A stretch of DNA of 64,000 nt from assembly GCA_000469685.2 (NCBI GenBank), contig LS997566.1, positions 28,155,432 to 28,219,431 of the forward strand, read 5' to 3'. Every line of letters starts with the position of its first letter. The first letter of the stretch is position 1. The notes under the pieces are model-generated. The model was not told the origin of the DNA, made no database searches, and worked only from the letters and a program-made list of their open reading frames with translations. The stretch is from Haemonchus contortus. Lineage: Eukaryota > Nematoda > Chromadorea > Rhabditida > Trichostrongylidae. The translations under genes and the position numbers were made by a program. Positions 21,301-32,249 of this stretch are shown piece by piece.

Positions 21301-24289
21301 TTGTGACGAGTGGTGGACTAGGACTGTTACCGACCGGATTCCTACGTACGTCAAACAAGTAATAAGAGTGCCGTCAGCATTATGTCCAGGCATTTTACGA
21401 AATCTTGAAATCTTGGAACAAAGGGAAAGCACGTCTTGGGTCCCACTAAGAAGGAGAATCCATGAACCGACTGGATCGCGAGAGGGATGAATGGGGATGA
21501 TAATGACTCCCGGTCTGCAGTAGATGATCTAGGGAGTGAAAGGCCTAATAGGTGATTACCTCTATGGGCGCTTCAGTTGTCGTTGTCCTGATGACTTCGG
21601 CTGCAGTTGTCGACGTCTTGACGACTTCGGCTAATTGTTTCTTCTTTTCTGAGATTTGCTTTTGCAGCTCGTCCATTTCGTTTTGCAACTCTGCCTTGCT
21701 CTTTTTGTGAGTGACCTGAAATCAGAAAACATTTTTTTCTTAAAAAACACAGAAGTCTGGATTCATTCCAGGAATCATTTATACAATACTTCTGAAAGTT
21801 CTAACACACTACAAAACGGTGTCATGTTCCCGTGGAACTTCTTGTCACGGCATGATCTTAGTTAAACCATAGGCAGCATGAACTTCTGAAGAGCGCTGGT
21901 TTCGCAATATAGCTGGTGGAACCAGATCTAATACCCATTCTATTCACTTTCGAAACCTTTTTTTTTCCAGAAAAATGGGATTTTTTCACGAAAAATTGCG
22001 CAAAAGTATTGCAAACAAACGTGGTGCCGCTTGAGGACCTCCCGAGGGTGTATTGCTATAGATTAACGGAAGGTACTGCTTCAGCCAATGATTTTCCTCA
22101 TATCTTCGAGGGAGGAGGGCATGGGCCACGACCAAACTTTTCCCAGGACGCCTAACGGCTGGTTATTCCTGCAAATATGACAATCCAGGTACCCGACTGA
22201 TCCTCAGCGCCTTTTGATTTTATTGAACATCCATAGCACGACTTTCATTCGGAAAATCATTCAAACATGCACTGGCCAAAGTCATCAATATTAAATGCAT
22301 ACCTCAATCGTGAAGTTTGATGCTTTGCTGGGCATCGATGGGATCGACTTCACTCGTATTCGTCGATTGAGTTTGTTCAGTCTGCGTCTGCGACTTTCTT
22401 GGCCCAGCGTATTGTTCCACTCGCTCGTCTTTGAGGTGGTGGCCTTATTCTTTCTGCCTGACCGACTGAATTTAGAAGTGCTCACACCTGGAGCTTTCTC
22501 GATTATTCTTGGGGAACCCAAGAATATACTCGTTGGCAGCAAATTGACGGCCGCTTTTGTCTTGGAAGCGCTCAGGTCTGATGTCGTTTGCATAGTTGTG
22601 GTACTTGGTATTTTACTAGTAGTCGTGGTAGCTGACGTGCTAGTAACTGGTTTCGAAGACGTCGTGGTAAACTCAATCGGGATCTGTTCCGGTTCAGACT
22701 CTCCTTCTTCATCCTCAGCTTCGTCATAATCTTCAACTTCTACATCACTCGCGTTTGAAGAGGAGTCGCTTGCACTCCGCTGAGCGGTGTCGCTTTCTTT
22801 TGCCTTCTCAGCAATCCTTGACTTTTTCATTACTTTCATCTCAGTGATGATCCTATTTCCAACCTGGCTCCTTCCTGACGATGCCGTCGTAGTCACAACA
22901 GGGCTCTCGGTGGAAGCTTGGATCGTCGTGGTAGTGGCGGTAGGAATGGATGTAAGCGTGATAGGGGTACTAGTGCTAATTGATGAGATCGGCGGTGCAG
23001 GTGATGAAGTTGTCCAAGGAACTGGAGGCCGCGTTAGTATCGTTGTTAGTATCGTTGGTCGATTGTGTGTGACTGGCTTGAAATCATCGACAGGCGGGAA
23101 TTCGACTTCTGGAACGAATCAAATTTTGATCGAAACACATACACATTTCATAATTTCTCAGAAGCATTGGAAGCATGTTAAGTTAAAGAATGCTACTTAT
23201 TTTGCCGTTCCGCACAGAAACTTCCTTGGAAGAAATAACGTTCCCCAAAAGACGGTCGATCGCCTGAGATTCGATCAAAACGACCTCGACCAACTATTGT
23301 ATAATACGCAGAATTTTTAAGTCACCGTCTTCCCAACTGGTCGTAGCTGACGCACGCAAGTGGCACCGTATTCGAGGAAAATAGGTAAAATCTTCGGAAT
23401 TTCGTAGACATGTACCAAAAGTAATTTGACAGCTGCACTCGCAATTATAAAAACTCAGGTCTCGAAAGGTGAAGGGAAAAGGTGAATTGAGCAATAACAT
23501 CGTTCAAGTGCTATGCATAGTGGTGAATCCCAGGCTGTAATGGCGTCAAAGTCCTCAAAAGAGTTATCATTATGAGAAAAAGCCTGCAAAAGCGGTGTGA
23601 CACACTCAGTCTGTAACTGGACGGGCATGAAAAGGTCTATCAGAGGCAAAAGTTTTCGAAGCAGTATAGGTCTATCAGAGGCAGAAGCTTTCGAAGCAGT
23701 ATGAGTACACGGAATCGCATACAGTTCCACGTTTAAGTGGTGCTGCCCAGCTTGCTTCCTGTTGAAATTCGGTGGCAGGGTGGGTAGAAGCGTGTAACTG
23801 GCGAGACTTCAAGCGGCTGTCGTCGCAGAGCTTGGTACAGATTGCCTTCCTCTAATATTAACTTTGGAAACAAGAATGCTGCAAACCTTCATCATCCTCT
23901 GATGGAGGTCGTGGAAAGCGTCCGCATATTTGTGCTATAATTGAGGGGTTCACGTTTCGGGCATCGGCGAAGCTGGTCGATATCCGTGGTTAGGTGGGAA
24001 CTGAAATCAAATTCATGTTCTTCTACCAGTTCTTAGTCGAGTTTGTAGTTCTGCTGAGCTAAATGATGACTTCCTGCAAATTAGGTCTTGTCTTACTTTT
24101 CTCATCGTCTGGAACTTCAACTTCGTAGTCCTCATACAGCTGCCGCATTGCTAAGCGGCGATCTTCGCTATACGGATCCAAGACGTCGATGTCTGGAAGA
24201 GCTCGAGGAGGCTCACCTGTTGCTCTTACGGGAATGCCTGTCGGTGACGGTGTTAGATGAGCCTTAGACGAATCGCATGATTGGAATTC
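18327..24289 (-). CDS. acidic Ser/Thr-rich protein with coiled coil and thrombospondin type-1-like segment (multi-exon, 5' end missing)
   Basis: Predicted exons in transcript order: 24289-24097, 23108-22303, 21715-21560, 20691-20560, 19726-19594, 19499-19386, then 18505 to 18444 (or to the stop at 18327). Phases agree at every junction (0/1, 1/1, 0/0, 0/0, 0/0, 1/1, 1/1), and donors such as CTGG|GTGAGT and acceptors such as TTTTTCAG are good. The large second exon (268 codons) starts Thr/Ser/Pro-rich, has an acidic DVEVEDYDEAEDEE stretch and ends basic (ESRRRRLNKLNRR). The third exon is heptad-like (ELQNEMDELQKQISEKKK). The sixth encodes EWSDWSVCNCG...SRKSLC, the start of a TSP1 repeat, which suggests an extracellular protein. 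The seventh adds one Cys; the remaining TSP1 Cys residues and the true 3' end are uncertain. A further exon near 23897-23997 is possible but its phase does not fit. No signal peptide exon was found; see the candidates at 50.1 and 55.9 kb. I do not recognise an orthologue. Confidence 0.75.
18821..19119. mobile_element. GC-rich palindromic MITE, copy 1
   Basis: A 299-bp inverted repeat with ends GGCTGCTTTCATAGTCCG and CGGACTATGAAAGCAGCC. It is flanked by AAT on both sides (18818-18820, 19120-19122), a 3-bp target duplication. The arms hold long alternating CG/GC blocks (CCGGCGTGCCGG...) and a second pair of complementary segments towards the centre, so the whole element folds on itself. It lies in the last intron of the TSP1-like gene. 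Open frames in it are artefacts of the palindrome. Confidence 0.85.
23634..23703. repeat. two-copy tandem duplication, period 35 bp
   Basis: The unit GGTCTATCAGAGGCAAAAG... occurs twice with two substitutions. It sits in an intron of the TSP1-like gene and has no visible role. Confidence 0.75.
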
Positions 24290-25622
24290 CTGAAATTCAG
24301 ATACTTGTCGAAAAAAAATCATTTCTGAGAGCTTATCCAACGTAATCGAAAAGGACTTGGGATTGCTCAATTCCACTCGAACCAAGAGCCTTTCTTAAGG
24401 AGCCGATCGGCTGTGGTCATGGTGAACCTCTGTACATATGATTCAGACAACGTGCACAGACGGTGTATTCAAGAAGAAGGGAAGACGTGGGTGGAACTTG
24501 TAGATAGAGAAAACGCGGTTGCCCTTATATGTACTAGGCATAGAAAGGGATACGGAAAGGCAAGGAATGTCGAAACAACGAAATTCCTAGAAAAATGGTA
24601 TTATGTAACAAACTAGAATTTCAAAGGTTTTTCATAAGCATCATGGACAATGGACAATGGGTTGATGGATCGACACTGACCATTCTTCTAGGTATGCATC
24701 ACTCCATCTATTAAAAGAGGAAATATTAAGGCGTCTGAAGGTCTACTTGCTTCATTGTATGATTTCAGGACTAAGCCACATTAATTACTGTGACAATCTT
24801 CTTAGCATGGAGTAAGCCTTTTGTCTGAAGAGCTCATCAACTTTCGCAGTACCCAAATGTCATACAGCTCACGCGCTCACTATGTACTGGCCATATAGAT
24901 GACGCCGATTTTGGGATAAATCTCTTTAATCCAATACTCATGAGAACTACGTCCTAAATTTATTTGAAACTGAGGCTGTTTGTAAGGTTAATCAGATCAT
25001 GGGAGAGGACACACTCCAAAAAACAAGGATGAATCCGTGATGCAACTCAAAAAAAGCGTATTTTCTCATGAGTCATGATAAAAGACCTATTCTCCGGCCG
25101 AGCACCTTCGCACACGATTTCACATCGCCTATCCCTCTAAGCTTATCATCGCACCTTCGACTAGCTATCCAGCATTGATACTGGCGATGAGAAGTACTCT
25201 TTGCCAATCAGTCCTACAATCAAAAACGGCGTAGCTCTTCTCATCATGAATTACCGACGACCAAGTTCGACCAAAAAAACTTTTGTGTGCTGGCGAATCA
25301 CAAGGGGAGCAGCTTACTGGAAGCTCCTATCGAGCAGAAATGCTAGATCTGGTATGGAATCATTGAACACAGCTGGACCCCAATGAGAGTGGAAAATCGT
25401 GCTTATTGCGTTCAGTAGATATGTCAAAGGAGGCAAAATAAAAAACCAAAAGCACCCAAAGTGGTTCGAAAACTATGTGCCAAACTAACGTGTACAATTC
25501 CTTGAACGAACCAGCGTATATATGTACGTACATACACTGCGGTGGACAATAGATTGCAGACCGTTAAGAAACCTAATTTTTGAGAGGAACCGAGACTTCT
25601 AGAGCTTCTGCCGCATACATGT
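24290..25622. other. no gene seen (probable intron)
   Basis: No further 5' exon of the minus-strand gene could be identified here. Open frames at 24413-24616 (+) and 25201-25386 (+) have no motif. The second contains AAYWKLLSS, faintly like mariner transposase, but this is too short to call. Confidence 0.4.
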
Positions 25623-25803
25623 GGCGCTTTCATAGTCCGCGATCCGGCCCACAAGCAAGCGAGCGATCGCGCGCGCCGGCCGGGGGCGGCGCTTGCTCCT
25701 TGTTAACAACTGAATCTTGGTCGATACCGCCGGCCGAGTAGTCCCCCGGCTGGCACGCACGCTCGCGCGCTCGCGGGTCGGATCACGGGCTATGAAGGCA
25801 GCC
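25623..25803. mobile_element. GC-rich palindromic MITE, copy 2 of the same family
   Basis: A 181-bp element with ends GGCGCTTTCATAGTCCGCGA and ACGGGCTATGAAGGCAGCC, flanked by TGT on both sides (25620-25622, 25804-25806). The termini and the CG-rich arms match the 299-bp copy at 18821, but the centre differs (it holds GTTAACAAC). Different 3-bp duplications (AAT, TGT) at the two copies show separate insertions. Confidence 0.8.
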
Positions 25804-25994
25804 TGTTAAGTTTAGGAGAGGTCAAATAGTTTGGCGCGATAAACGATAGATGACAGTGCCTTTGAAAAATTCTGGCAGGGCAATATTGATTTCTTGGAGG
25901 TGCACAATAGATTGGACGACATGAGATAATTGATTTATTGGACTTTTTCTTCCTGGGTCTGAAAGTTGTACATGCTTTCATGTTGTTTTTAAGC

Positions 25995-27003
25995 ATGCGC
26001 AGGTATACGCGGCTTACGAACGAAGACCGGATTCGAATTAGCGCGTTACGTCACTTTGGAAAAAGTTATCTTCAAATTTCTAGAGAACTCAACATTCCGA
26101 AGAGCACAGTTGCGCGTGTCGTAAAGAATCAACCGTCCGCAATCAGTTTTTTCTGAACGTGACAAGCGTCGGTTGATCAGCACGGCATCGAATTTTACGA
26201 GAACGGCGAGGGAGTTAGCTGCAGATTGTGGGATTTCGATTTCAAAATGGACTGTTGCTCGCGTCTTGATGTCATCGGACCAAATAGCTTCTCAGAAGAT
26301 GACGTTTGCACCACGGCTGACACAGAGTCATCGAGAGAAACAGCTTTTCTCTGCTAGGAATGAGACGAACAGAGTTTGGGCAAAGGTGTGTTTCTGAAAC
26401 TTGCTTAGCTTTATGAGAAATTAGAGTTTTCTACCTTTGTCTTTTTTCAGGTTATTTGTTCTGATGAGGAGAAATTCAACGGGATGGGCCAAATGGAAAG
26501 CACTCGTATTGGCGCGATCTACGAAAGGAAGCACCACTCATGCACCGATGTAACTTCGGCGGCTTTTCGTTGATGGTTCGGTTAGCTTTTTAGCAACAGC
26601 ACCGTTGGTATTCAATTCACGTCTTGTAAAATGACGAAACAGGACTACCAGTCACCATTTGGGAAACGTTGGAGCCATTCATCCAGAAGAACACCAACAA
26701 GAACTACGCCTTTATGCAAGACAATGCTTCGGCTCACGCTGCGCGAAGTACTCTATAATATTTGCAGTCCAATAACATCCCGTTATTGTCATGACCGGCA
26801 TGCAGCCCGGACCTAAACCCCATCGAAAATATCTGGGGTGTATTATTTTGTAAGATCTATGTTAATGGTAGAGTGTATGACAATGTGAAATCGTTGGGAA
26901 GAGCCATAACTATGAAGTGAAAGAGTCTGTCGCGTGTCGAATCTCCGAACTTGTTTGGAAGAAGGGATGTTGCCTCATGATGTCTAGACAATCTTGCAGT
27001 AGA
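25995..27003 (+). pseudogene. Tc1-like transposase pseudogene with one intron
   Basis: The N-terminal helix-turn-helix is clear (TRLTNEDRIRISALRHFGKS ... NIPKSTVARVVKN). Exon 1 continues with WTVARVLMSSDQIASQ. A 65-bp intron (26386-26450, AAAG|GTGTGT...TTTTTTCAG) is followed by VICSDEEKFNG, then QDNASAHAAR and NPIENIWGVL in shifting frames. The D, D, E catalytic positions of the Tc1/mariner superfamily can each be seen (SDE, QDN, PIEN), but at least three frameshifts and a stop after residue about 53 break the protein. No terminal inverted repeats were identified, so ends are approximate. It lies between a MITE and a fold-back element. Confidence 0.8.
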
Positions 27004-27131
27004 TAACAGATGGATCAGATTGAAGGTGTTTTTTTTTCGGTTGACTATGCATATCGTCCAATCTGATATGCACCGGCTTGAAAAGTGTAAAATTGTTGCT
27101 AACAACTTGAAAAGAGTTGTATAGTCAAATA

Positions 27132-28700
27132 CAGTGTGTTTCAAAAGTATGTGCACACCCAACATTTTGTTTTTTTGGGAATACCATTGCTTTCTGTAAC
27201 CTGAGACCTTCACCATTCAATTCCTTGTGTGCGATAACCTACGAACACTTTCTCTGAGAAAACATTGTAGTTGCTAACATAATTTTTTATTAAAGAAAAA
27301 TTTCTCCTTTGTTTCAAAAGTATGTGCACACTTAGCAAAAAAACAAAAATATAATCGAGATCAGGAATCAATAGGGTTACCTAAATTTCTGTAGAGTTTA
27401 TCGACTTCGAGTAATCGTTTGAGAATGGTTTCGTTACGGTAGGTTCTTTAGTTACCTTTGAAATGAAAAATTTTGAGTGTGCACATACTTTTCGGACGGC
27501 GACTGGGCCGCTCTTTTTCGTACATTGCTAGATTCACTCGAGACCCTGGCAGCTATCGCTCACAACCTTTTCCTGGCCGTCCACGTATTTTGATTGCTCA
27601 GGACAACAGGAGAATAGCCAGTCTTGTGGCGAATACTTCTTCGTCTGTGAGTCAGATCCGAGCTCAGATGGGTTTGTCAGTCGCGCGTGCGACCGTTTCG
27701 CGCTCTATCCGCTCTGATGAGTATATCACACGAGAGACGATGAAAAGGGCTGCTTGTCTCAGTACTCGCCGCAAGCTGACAAGGCTGGAGTTTGCTCGTA
27801 GAAACATGGCAACATCATGAAAAAGGCACGGTTGTTCGAGAATTTTCAGGATTTTCCTACCTTTAGTATAAACAACGTGTTGTACCCATTTTGTTCTTAG
27901 GTGATCTTCTATAATGAAAAGAAGTTCAATGTAGATGGGCCGGATGGATTTCATCATTACTATGGGGACCTTCACCGGAAGCCACTTTTGTTTTCGAGAA
28001 GGAATTTCGGAGAAGGCTCTTTGATGGTCTGCGCGATCAAACTCCAGCCTTGTCAGCTTGTGGCGACTACTGAGTCGAGTAGCCTTCTTCATGGTCTCTC
28101 GTGTTATATACTCATCAGAGCGGATAGAGCGCCAAACGGTCGCACGCGAGACTGGTAAACTCATCTGAGGTCGGATCTGGCTCACAGACAAAGAAGTATT
28201 CGCCACAAGACGGGCTTTTCTCCTGTTGACTTGAGCAATCCAAATACGTGGACGGCCAGGAAAAGGTTGTGGGCGATAGCTGCCAGGGTCTCGAGTGAAT
28301 CTAGCAATGTATGAAAAAGAGCGGCCCAGTCGCCGTTCAAAAAGTATGTGCACACTCAAAATTTTTCATTTCAAAGGTAACTAAAGAACCTATCGTAACG
28401 AGATCATTCTCAAACGATTCCTCGTAGTCGATAACCTCTACAGAAATTTAGGTGACCCTATTGATTCCTGATCTCGGTTATATTTTTGTTTTTTTGCTAA
28501 GTGTGCACATACTTTTGAAACAAAGGAGAAATTTCTCTTTAATAAAAAATTATGTTAGCAGCTACAATGTTTTCTCAGAGAAAGTGTTCGTAGGTTATCG
28601 CACACAAGGAATTGAATGGTGAAGGTCACAGGTTACAGAAAGCAATGGTATTCCCAAAAAAGCAAAATGTTGGGTGTGCACATACTTTTGAAACACACTG
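27132..28700. mobile_element. fold-back element built from two inverted Tc1-like 5' halves
   Basis: The element has 662-bp arms (27132-27793 and 28039-28700) in inverted orientation around a 245-bp centre. TA flanks both ends (27130-27131, 28701-28702) and the termini read CAGTGTGTTTCAAAAG. Each arm carries the terminal repeat and the start of a transposase gene (LGRSFSYIARFTRDPGSYR, SVSQIRAQMGLSVARATV). The + copy runs through a short intron into VIFYNEKKFNVDGPDGFHHY, where the usual catalytic Asp of SDEKKFN is Asn, and then switches to the inverted arm. The motif TTTCAAAAGTATGTGCACAC occurs at 27139 and again at 27312 in the same direction within the arm, with an inverted variant near 27478. 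This is an IR/DR layout like that of transposons with two transposase sites per end. No functional transposase remains. Confidence 0.8.
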
Positions 28701-28770
28701 TAGTTACCACGAAAATAATCTTCTCTCCATTCTAATCATATATTGTCAGAAGAACTTGGAAACCAGAAAA

Positions 28771-28781
28771 ACTTTGGCCTT
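28771..28781. repeat. target-site duplication, left
   Basis: ACTTTGGCCTT here matches 38300-38310 exactly. The last T overlaps the first base of the inverted copy, so the duplication is 10 or 11 bp. Confidence 0.8.
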
Positions 28782-30125
28782 TGTCACTTGAGATGTTTTG
28801 AGCCCTTCCGAGATTCACAACTTTTATACAGCTTACGTTTCGGCCTCTTCGCCTTCTTCAGAGCCTGAAAGCCGAAAAAAACAATTTGAGATTGGTCCTC
28901 ACGTAGGCCTAGACAATACTTAAAACAGTCCTCTAGACTAGTAGACCCCCCTGGACTCGATCAATACAAGAGTGTCACATGGCTTACCTTGAACTCAGAG
29001 GCCAACCACTAGGACGACCACCCAAGAACGGAACTTCTGCGTACAATAAGCAACCCATCTCCTCCCTGACCTCACCGTAACTTAAAATTTGCAGAGGTCG
29101 AGGAAGGGCGCGAGGTCACGGGTAATGGCCACACACTCTTCCTTTCTATTAATTTGTGGATTCCTAGCTGCAATCCAAAACGCCTCGAGGGTTTTCCGCG
29201 CCGGGGTGTCCGCTTCTATTGCCAAGATGGCTACCGAAATTTCGAACTCGCTACCATCATGGCACTCAATTCGATGCATTCCCAAAGGTGTTTGTATGCG
29301 AGATCTTCGTAGGCCCTCCAGATGTTCCCTGACTCGCGTACGAAGAGGGCGCCCTGTTTCACCTATATACTCAGCATCGCAGGCCTGGCATCGAATTTGG
29401 TAAATGACCCCAACTTTCATGCAGTCACCCCTTCGATTGAAAGGACACACAATGCAGTCTGGGGTGTCACACAAGCTGTCGTAAAGACGATTTCGGATCA
29501 ACTTGCGGCTTAGGTTTCCCGGGGGTATTTCCACAACCCTGACTTCTTCTTGTAGATCACACCTGGTCACACAGGCTCGAATTGCTCTGCTCATCTCTTC
29601 GGAGATGAATGGCAAACAAAGGACTGCCTTATTGACAGATGCTTGTGGGCGAAGTCTGCGATGTGTGAAATGTCCCCCACGTTGTGAATCCTGGTGGAAG
29701 CCAGGATACCCATTAGACCGCGCGACTTTTCGAGCCAAGTCCAACGACTCTGTCATAAGATCAGTATCAGAAGAAACCCTGCTGGCAATTCTGAACATAT
29801 TTCTGATGACAGACTGTTTTGTTCTTATGGGGTGGGCCGAGTGGTAGTGAATAAGGATATTCTTACAGCTAGGCTTGCGGTACCACTTGGTCCGTACTGT
29901 ACCCCTCGATAGTTGGACTTGGATATTGAGGAATGGTAGCCAGTTCTCTCTTGGTCTTTCTCGTGTAAATTTGATCTGATCTGCCTGTTTATTGAGAATG
30001 TCAAAACATATGTCCATCTCTTCTTGAGTGGAACATATGATTAGGCAATCATCAATATAGCGAGTGTAGAGAACTGGCCTGCGGTCTAGAATAGGTTCCT
30101 CAACTTTTGACATGTAAGCTATTGC
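28781..30125 (-). mobile_element. inverted 3' part of the Penelope-like element
   Basis: This is the reverse complement of the 3' 1345 bp of the unit. It encodes the last 343 residues of the ORF (29082-30113: from MSKVEEPILDRRP through YIDDCL and GIY-YIG to the stop) plus the downstream terminal region with a hammerhead-like motif. It joins the truncated direct copy at 30125 with a one-base overlap (C). Such a 5' inversion is typical of target-primed insertion with a template switch or twin priming. It cannot give a whole protein. Confidence 0.9.
28829..28867 (-). ncRNA. hammerhead-like ribozyme motif, inverted copy
   Basis: Exact reverse complement of the motif at 32155-32193; see that entry for the fold. 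It is on the minus strand because this part of the array is inverted. Confidence 0.55.
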
Positions 30126-31940
30126 AACCTAACCCCCTCACAGAGGCAGGGCTTCAAAGAATTACGTAATCGTTTGGAAGCTGGGGAGATTCGTTTGTCT
30201 GTGAGCGACAAAGGAGGGGAATTCGTGGTTATCCCACAAGAGCTTGATAAGGCTATAACGCAATTACATCTTCAGGACAAGTCATTGTATTGCAGATCTA
30301 CTGAGAAAGAATACACTAGACAATATAGAAAACTAAACAAAGTCTGGTGTTGCGTGGCGAAGGTTGCTGGACTGCCAAGCTCCACAATCAATCGCCTGAA
30401 GAGTGATCTGCCGCTGTGCCCTGTTTTGTACACTCTTATCAAGACGCATAAGATCACCTTTGCAGACCTGAGCTCGAACGACCCTTCAGTGTTCAAAGTC
30501 AGACCAATTATCAGCAATGTCGGGGGACCCACTGATAAAATTTCTTGGTTTCTCAATGTAATTCTGCAACAAATCCTCCAGTACGTACCCGCCCACCTTA
30601 CCAACACGAATATGCTACTCGAAAAACTGCTAAATGCAAATCTTCGAGGAGACGTGGTAGTGGAATCATTCGATGTTACGTCTCTCTACACGAATGTGTC
30701 GAATGAGGCCGCCCTCGAGGCCACATACGAATTGCTGAATGATCACGAGTGCACTCTTAGATTGTACGGTTTCTCGGTCTCTCAGATAATGACTGTCTTG
30801 AAAGAGTGCTTAAACTGCTCGTTTTTCAGGTGGTCGGGCGTTTACTATAAACAGATTAGGGGTTTGGCTATGGGCCAACGGCTAGCACCCGTATTGGCAA
30901 TAGCTTACATGTCAAAAGTTGAGGAACCTATTCTAGACCGCAGGCCAGTTCTCTACACTCGCTATATTGATGATTGCCTAATCATATGTTCCACTCAAGA
31001 AGAGATGGACATATGTTTTGACATTCTCAATAAACAGGCAGATCAGATCAAATTTACACGAGAAAGACCAAGAGAGAACTGGCTACCATTCCTCAATATC
31101 CAAGTCCAACTATCGAGGGGTACAGTACGGACCAAGTGGTACCGCAAGCCTAGCTGTAAGAATATCCTTATTCACTACCACTCGGCCCACCCCATAAGAA
31201 CAAAACAGTCTGTCATCAGAAATATGTTCAGAATTGCCAGCAGGGTTTCTTCTGATACTGATCTTATGACAGAGTCGTTGGACTTGGCTCGAAAAGTCGC
31301 GCGGTCTAATGGGTATCCTGGCTTCCACCAGGATTCACAACGTGGGGGACATTTCACACATCGCAGACTTCGCCCACAAGCATCTGTCAATAAGGCAGTC
31401 CTTTGTTTGCCATTCATCTCCGAAGAGATGAGCAGAGCAATTCGAGCCTGTGTGACCAGGTGTGATCTACAAGAAGAAGTCAGGGTTGTGGAAATACCCC
31501 CGGGAAACCTAAGCCGCAAGTTGATCCGAAATCGTCTTTACGACAGCTTGTGTGACACCCCAGACTGCATTGTGTGTCCTTTCAATCGAAGGGGTGACTG
31601 CATGAAAGTTGGGGTCATTTACCAAATTCGATGCCAGGCCTGCGATGCTGAGTATATAGGTGAAACAGGGCGCCCTCTTCGTACGCGAGTCAGGGAACAT
31701 CTGGAGGGCCTACGAAGATCTCGCATACAAACACCTTTGGGAATGCATCGAATTGAGTGCCATGATGGTAGCGAGTTCGAAATTTCGGTAGCCATCTTGG
31801 CAATAGAAGCGGACACCCCGGCGCGGAAAACCCTCGAGGCGTTTTGGATTGCGGCTAGGAATCCCCAAATTAATAGAAAGGAAGAGTGTGTGGCCATTAC
31901 CCGTGACCTCGCGCCCTTCCTCGACCTCTGCAAATTTTAA
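30126..31940 (+). pseudogene. Penelope-like ORF, 5'-truncated copy
   Basis: The frame is open from the junction at 30126 to the stop at 31938-31940. It corresponds to residues from about 295 to the end of the complete protein and has the whole reverse transcriptase and the C-terminal GIY-YIG endonuclease. The N-terminal third and the native start are missing, so it is not expected to be made as an active protein. It is otherwise intact and nearly identical to copies 2 and 3. Confidence 0.9.
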
Positions 31941-32154
31941 GTTACGGTGAGGTCAGGGAGGAGATGGGTTGCTTATTGTACGCAGAAGTTCCGTTCTTGG
32001 GTGGTCGTCCTAGTGGTTGGCCTCTGAGTTCAAGGTAAGCCATGTGACACTCTTGTATTGATCGAGTCCAGGGGGGTCTACTAGTCTAGAGGACTGTTTT
32101 AAGTATTGTCTAGGCCTACGTGAGGACCAATCTCAAATTGTTTTTTTCGGCTTT

Positions 32155-32193
32155 CAGGCTCTGAAGAAGGCGAAGAGGCCGAAACGTAAGCTG
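32155..32193 (+). ncRNA. hammerhead-like ribozyme motif in Penelope terminal repeat, copy 1
   Basis: Order in the sequence: CAG-G-CT (stem I 5' side), CTGAAGA (conserved box), A, GGC-GAAGAG-GCC (stem II), GAAA, CGTA (ACGT-type stem III strand with predicted cleavage after A at 32188), AGCTG (stem I 3' side). Stem I pairs CAG..CT with AGCTG, leaving one bulged base. ACGT is self-complementary, so stem III could form between two copies, as in the dimeric type known from Penelope elements. One extra A between the box and stem II departs from the consensus. The ribozymes of this class are thought to cut tandem transcripts into units. The fold is my own reading; cleavage is untested. Confidence 0.6.
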
Positions 32194-32249
32194 TATAAAA
32201 GTTGTGAATCTCGGAAGGGCTCAAAACATCTCAAGTGACAAGTTCAGCT

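Noticed and set aside
22295..23320. Long + strand frames rich in Val and Leu opposite the Ser/Thr-rich exon
   Set aside because: Mirror of the ACN/TCN-rich minus-strand exon, which has splice sites and phase agreement; the + frames have neither.
23897..23997. Extra exon of the TSP1-like gene ending ...PPSEDDE with acceptor GATTTCAG
   Set aside because: The frame that reads PPSEDDE meets a TAA just after the good acceptor, and the alternative acceptor does not match the phase of the upstream exon.
29089..29912. Several + strand open frames over the inverted Penelope piece, and matching minus-strand frames at 31110-31933, 34116-34939 and 37122-37945
   Set aside because: They are antisense shadows of the RT and endonuclease coding strand and repeat with each copy; none has its own start context or motif.
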